DNA of 10,151 nucleotides from an archaeon. Its GTDB lineage: Archaea; Asgardarchaeota; Hermodarchaeia; Hermodarchaeales; Hermodarchaeaceae. The notes beneath the pieces are model-generated. The model was not told the DNA's origin, ran no database searches, and was given only the letters and a program-made list of their open reading frames with translations. This document shows positions 7,452 to 10,151 of this stretch, in pieces (position 1 is the first letter of the stretch; every line of letters starts with the position of its first letter). The DNA lies in the NCBI GenBank assembly GCA_016550485.1, contig JABXGV010000185.1, forward strand, positions 1 to 10,151. The letters run 5' to 3'. The position numbers and the translations under genes are program-made.

Positions 7452-8753
7452 ATGCTGGATGTAAAATTACGTTATGGCAAAGGTCACATCACCCTTAAGA
7501 TTCCAGAACAAAACCTTGCGGAGGTAGTTCAACCTCGTAAACAGGATGCTTCTAAAGACATCTCTGGTGTTGTCCGTCGCGCTCTTGAGACCCCCATTGG
7601 TCTTACTCTGACGGAAGCAATTACAAATCACCGTGTTTGTGTACTCATTGAAGATGGGACGCGGGCAGAACCACACGAAGTGCTAATAGAAGAACTAGCA
7701 AGGCATCTAGGAGCTGCCAAGGAATTAACCTTCATAATAACTACGGGATCTCATAAGGTTGATAGCCCACGAAATCGGCAAATTACCAAAGCAATTCAAA
7801 GTAGTTGCCAGCGACATAACCTACATCATTATCAGATTCGTGTTCATGATGCGCTAAATTCACCCTGTACAACAGTGGGGACTACTAGCCGAGGTACCGT
7901 AGTAAATGTGAATAATTTCGCGTTAGACCATGACGCCTTTGTCATCGCAGCCGACATGAAGAATCATTACTTTGCAGGATATTCTAATGCAATCAAGAAC
8001 TTCCTACCTGGCATTTGCGACTATACTACAATTGAAACAAACCACTCCCTTGCTCTCGAACCAAACTCCACCTTTGGACGCCATCCCCTCCATCCTAATC
8101 CTCTACGCCGTACCAATCCCTGCGCAGAGGATATGCTAGAAGCCACACACATAATCCTAGGCGAGAGACCTGCTTTCCTCCTAGCAACAATTACCAGTGA
8201 GCCCTACATATTATGGGCTGCTAGTGGCAATCTAGCCCAAGTAACTGCAGAAGGCATCGAACGGATAGACAAAGCTGCCTCCTTTTATGTGACGCCCACC
8301 GATCACATCATAGTTTCTCCTGGCGGCCTTCCACAAGATGAAAGCCTCTACAATGCCCAGCGCGGCCTCGAGCTTGTGAAACACGCCGTAAGGGATAAGG
8401 GAGAAATCCTCTTCTTGGCCGAATGCCCAAAAGGCGCTGCACCCACACCTAAAGCCCGTAAGTTCTTCTACGATTACCTCACAAAACCCCTCCCCTCAAT
8501 CCTACCATCAATAAGAGAAAAGTACGTTTTATACAGTCACAAAGCAGGGAAATTCGCTGAGCTTATACAACGTGTTAGAAAGATATGGATTTGTTCTACT
8601 CTTTCTGCACAGCAGGTTGAGGCTGTCCACCTTTCTCCGACCTCAACACCACAGAAAATTGTTGATGATTGGATACGTACTAACCCTGACGCTCAGATTC
8701 TCGCTTTCGATGAGGCAAACAAAATCGCTGTTTATCGAGCTGGAGATAACTAG
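7452..8753 (+). CDS. larA: LarA-family nickel-pincer racemase/epimerase (lactate racemase-like)
   Basis: LarA enzymes interconvert the stereoisomers of 2-hydroxy acids (lactate, or malate, aryl-lactates and sugar acids in homologues) by hydride transfer to a covalently bound nickel-pincer nucleotide. This 433-residue protein keeps the key residues with the exact spacing of Lactobacillus plantarum LarA: Arg71 (for R75) in DGTR, His101 (H108) in TGSH, His172 (H174), Lys182 (K184, which holds the cofactor) and His198 (H200, nickel ligand) in NHSL. His172 to Lys182 is 10 residues and Lys182 to His198 is 16, as in LarA. The usual DxTRPT loop reads DGTRAEP, so substrate specificity may differ from lactate. 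The cofactor makers LarB, LarC and LarE are not in the window. ATG at 7452 follows the glycerol kinase stop by 9 nt, with a weak TGAG upstream; translation is probably coupled. Confidence 0.88.
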   Translation: MLDVKLRYGKGHITLKIPEQNLAEVVQPRKQDASKDISGVVRRALETPIGLTLTEAITNHRVCVLIEDGTRAEPHEVLIEELARHLGAAKELTFIITTGSHKVDSPRNRQITKAIQSSCQRHNLHHYQIRVHDALNSPCTTVGTTSRGTVVNVNNFALDHDAFVIAADMKNHYFAGYSNAIKNFLPGICDYTTIETNHSLALEPNSTFGRHPLHPNPLRRTNPCAEDMLEATHIILGERPAFLLATITSEPYILWAASGNLAQVTAEGIERIDKAASFYVTPTDHIIVSPGGLPQDESLYNAQRGLELVKHAVRDKGEILFLAECPKGAAPTPKARKFFYDYLTKPLPSILPSIREKYVLYSHKAGKFAELIQRVRKIWICSTLSAQQVEAVHLSPTSTPQKIVDDWIRTNPDAQILAFDEANKIAVYRAGDN

Positions 8754-8822
8754 CGTGATTGGAATAGCTAAACGCAGAAGAAGTAATAAGCACGATTTGC
8801 CCCCTACTTACATAGAGAGTCC

Positions 8823-8828
8823 AGGAGG
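8823..8828 (+). promoter_or_regulatory. Consensus ribosome binding site for the CxxC/winged-helix gene
   Basis: AGGAGG lies 6 nt before the ATG at 8835 and fixes that start. It is among the strongest SD sequences in the window, suggesting efficient translation of the small-protein module that follows an 81-nt gap after larA. Confidence 0.75.
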
Positions 8829-8834
8829 ACACCA

Positions 8835-9317
8835 ATGCCTGTTGTCTTCAGCTACTGTGAGAGGTGTAAAGCCCGAATTGCAATCGAGCTGCCAGCCGAC
8901 ATAGTGTCAAAATACACTGTATTCCCTTTCGCATATACCTATGTTCACGGAGACCCTCCTCATGCTCTCATAATATATTTAGATCACACACTCACCGAGC
9001 GTGGACATCAAGTATCTGACATTCACGAAATTCAATCTAAGGAAAACCCGCCAGCTCCAGAAACCGTAACTATCGTTGCAGAAACTGCACCAGAGACAGC
9101 ATCAACAGCACAGAGTGGAAGAATGGTTCCTATCCTTATTACTGGTCTTGACCACTTTCGCTTGTCAACTAACGAGTTTCGTATCTTGGAGCGGTGTGAT
9201 GGTCAAAGAACAATCAAAGAAATCGCTGAAGAATTGGGGATTCAATTCTTCGTAGTGATGCGAATCCTGTTGGATTTCCAGAAGCGGGGTGCGGTTACGA
9301 TAGAAAAAAGATTCTGA
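8835..9317 (+). CDS. Uncharacterised protein: N-terminal CxxC/HGDP domain, flexible linker, C-terminal winged helix
   Basis: I do not recognise a named family for this 160-residue protein. The N-terminal part has a CxxC half-knuckle (Cys8, Cys11), then a compact alpha/beta-looking segment with FPFAY, HGDPPH (38-43), and the hydrophobic strand ALIIYLD (44-50) followed by a charged turn. Residues ~66-95 are rich in Pro, Glu, Ala and Thr and are probably an unstructured linker. From ~105 to 160 the pattern LSTNEFRILE, RTIKEIAEELG, FFVVMRILLDFQKRGAV reads as a winged helix-turn-helix, ending with a basic KRF. With only one CxxC, metal binding would need a dimer or partner. There is no signal peptide or membrane segment. 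The V4R/Bet3-like gene begins 14 nt after its stop, implying cotranscription and a joint function. It could be a regulator or an adaptor; the winged helix need not bind DNA. Confidence 0.75.
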   Translation: MPVVFSYCERCKARIAIELPADIVSKYTVFPFAYTYVHGDPPHALIIYLDHTLTERGHQVSDIHEIQSKENPPAPETVTIVAETAPETASTAQSGRMVPILITGLDHFRLSTNEFRILERCDGQRTIKEIAEELGIQFFVVMRILLDFQKRGAVTIEKRF

Positions 9318-9331
9318 GGAGATGATGAAAA

Positions 9332-9841
9332 ATGGGACTAAAGGGTTGGATTGGTTGGCGCATAAAAGTTCGTAAAACGTCCCTCAATGTATTCCAAGCA
9401 CTCGTTGCTGCTATCGTCGATTATGTTCTCAGGGAAGTTAAAGGAGATATCAAAGCTGCCAACGACAAGCTCTTTCAAATCGGAATGAGCATGGCTGAAA
9501 CTCTGTTATTTGAATACTCCGATAGTATCGGAGAACATGCTGTGACTTTTGATGGCTTTCTGAAGACCTTCAATTTGGCTACAAAGGTGATGCTGGGTAA
9601 AGCATTCGAAGAGGCTTACTGGGATTCCACTGAACGTAAAATTGTATATGCCTACAAGGACTGTCCGATTTGTGAAGGAGTTAAGTTATCCGAGGAGTAT
9701 GAGGGGCTGAAGTACTGTAATGCCTTGTCCGGCGTTTTTCATCATGTTTTAACACTTCGAGGCTTTTCTGGCGAATGTGAAGAAGTGAAGTGTAAAACAT
9801 GGGGTGATGAAGCGTGTGTCTGGGAGCTTCGCGAGAAATAG
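9332..9841 (+). CDS. V4R-domain protein resembling the TRAPP subunit Bet3
   Basis: A 169-residue protein with a C-terminal V4R (4-vinyl reductase-like) domain, a fold shared with the Bet3/Trs33 subunits of the eukaryotic TRAPP tethering complex and with ligand-sensing domains of bacterial regulators. The N-terminal ~90 residues are helical-looking: KLFQIGMSMAETLL at 46-59, then TFDGFLKTFNLATKVMLG. The C-terminal half has DCPICEG (Cys111, Cys114), LKYCNALSGVF (126-136) and a WGDEACVWEL ending with Cys154 and Cys162, the usual V4R cysteine and GD pattern. The LxYxNxLxGVxxxxL spacing looks like Bet3 from memory. The cysteines could bind metal or a small molecule. ATG at 9332 follows GAGGAG (9316-9321) by 10 nt; ATGs at 9322 and 9325 are in another frame. 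It is the second gene of the pair at 8835-9841. V4R is likely; TRAPP-like function is inference. Confidence 0.75.
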   Translation: MGLKGWIGWRIKVRKTSLNVFQALVAAIVDYVLREVKGDIKAANDKLFQIGMSMAETLLFEYSDSIGEHAVTFDGFLKTFNLATKVMLGKAFEEAYWDSTERKIVYAYKDCPICEGVKLSEEYEGLKYCNALSGVFHHVLTLRGFSGECEEVKCKTWGDEACVWELREK

Positions 9842-9942
9842 TACAAGTCAGAGCAATACGAAGAAGCTGCATCTCCTCATCGAGAGACTAAAAAGCCCTT
9901 GAAGCCCTTATTTCATCGGCGATTTTCCTCAATGAATGAACT

Positions 9943-9959
9943 CAGGTAATCCTGCCAGG
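9943..9959. repeat. Overlapping palindromes (CAGG / CCTG / CAGG) upstream of HMG-CoA reductase
   Basis: CAGG (9943-9946), CCTG (9951-9954) and CAGG (9956-9959) form two palindromes sharing the middle arm: CAGG-TAAT-CCTG and CCTG-C-CAGG. They end 13 nt before the ATG at 9973. This could be a regulator site or a switchable leader hairpin near the ribosome binding region. With 4-bp arms, chance is a real possibility. Confidence 0.25.
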
Positions 9960-9972
9960 TTTGTGTGTTAGA

Positions 9973-10151
9973 ATGGTAGCCAAGACTTCTGCCCTAAGCG
10001 GCTTCTATCGCCTCTCTATTGGCGAACGCATTAAGAAGCTAAAGGAGGTAGCAAACCTCACTGACGATGAGATTGCTTTACTGAAATCACAGGGAGCTTT
10101 GGATTTCGCGATTGCAGATAGAATGATTGAAAACGTAATCGGAACAATGCC
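9973..10151 (+). CDS. hmgA: HMG-CoA reductase, class II type, N-terminal fragment (3' end outside window)
   Basis: The frame is open from ATG 9973 to the window end, giving 59 residues. The enzyme converts HMG-CoA to mevalonate, the committed step to isoprenoids and hence archaeal ether lipids. SGFYRLSIGERI, followed by LTDDEIALL, GALDFAIADRM and ENVIGT, matches the N-terminus of class II reductases such as Pseudomonas mevalonii and Archaeoglobus; ENVIG is the conserved HMG-binding segment. Class I enzymes have a different lead-in to ENVIG. In-frame TTG at 9961 is an alternative start, but the family N-terminus begins at or just after the ATG. The SD is weak (AGGT at 9957-9960, 12 nt away). 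The 131-nt gap before it separates it from the V4R gene, so it probably has its own promoter; CTTATTT near 9907-9913 is a poor TATA candidate. Confidence 0.9.
   Translation, partial: MVAKTSALSGFYRLSIGERIKKLKEVANLTDDEIALLKSQGALDFAIADRMIENVIGTM

Noticed and set aside
8572..8904. 110-codon plus-strand frame bridging the larA end and the next gene
   Set aside because: It overlaps two better-supported genes in another frame, has a biased Ser/Arg/Leu composition and lacks an SD sequence.
9893..9909. Tandem AAGCCCTT direct repeat (two copies, 9-nt period)
   Set aside because: Only two 8-bp copies in a short gap and not clearly placed relative to a promoter; chance is likely enough that I do not call it an element.
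1..10151. CRISPR arrays, insertion sequences, tRNA or rRNA genes
   Set aside because: I found no spaced repeats, transposase motifs, terminal inverted repeats, cloverleaf-like sequence or rRNA signature in the gaps, all of which are shorter than 150 nt.

Overview
The window is compact, almost fully coding DNA that looks archaeal. Shine-Dalgarno (SD) sequences are clear, one gene starts with TTG, and gaps are short. The gene set (M29 aminopeptidase, TldD/TldE, B12-type radical SAM protein, small Sir2, HMG-CoA reductase) is typical of archaea. A V4R protein whose C-terminal half resembles the eukaryotic TRAPP subunit Bet3 makes an Asgard archaeon (for example Thorarchaeia-like) my best guess. 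A Bathyarchaeia-like or other deep archaeal lineage cannot be excluded. No mobile element, CRISPR array, tRNA or rRNA was seen.

Layout. (1) 1-3113, plus strand: a peptidase operon made of the C-terminal end of an M29 metallo-aminopeptidase, then TldD with an intact HExxxH zinc site, then its partner TldE/PmbA overlapping it by ATGA. (2) 3114-3253: a gap with a compound inverted repeat and a possible TATA element. (3) 3254-4978, plus: a radical SAM protein of the B12-binding (COG1032-like) group, function unknown. (4) 4979-5021: a convergent gap holding a short hairpin, followed by 5022-5789, minus: a zinc-containing Sir2 deacylase. (5) 5790-5897: a divergent promoter region. (6) 5898-8753, plus: glycerol kinase with all recognisable glycerol-contact residues, followed 9 nt later by a LarA-family nickel-pincer racemase/epimerase. 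(7) 8835-9841, plus: a small CxxC/winged-helix protein and the V4R/Bet3-like protein, 14 nt apart and probably cotranscribed. (8) 9973 to the window end: the N-terminus of a class II-type HMG-CoA reductase, preceded by a leader with a palindromic CAGG/CCTG cluster.

How the genes fit together. The first block is peptide turnover: TldDE cleaves unfolded or modified peptides, and the aminopeptidase trims the products. The glycerol kinase/LarA pair suggests three-carbon metabolism: glycerol enters as glycerol-3-phosphate, and a 2-hydroxy acid is racemised or epimerised. The HMG-CoA reductase begins the mevalonate route to archaeal isoprenoid lipids. The least understood parts are the radical SAM protein and the two-gene V4R module, which is the strongest candidate here for an undescribed system.
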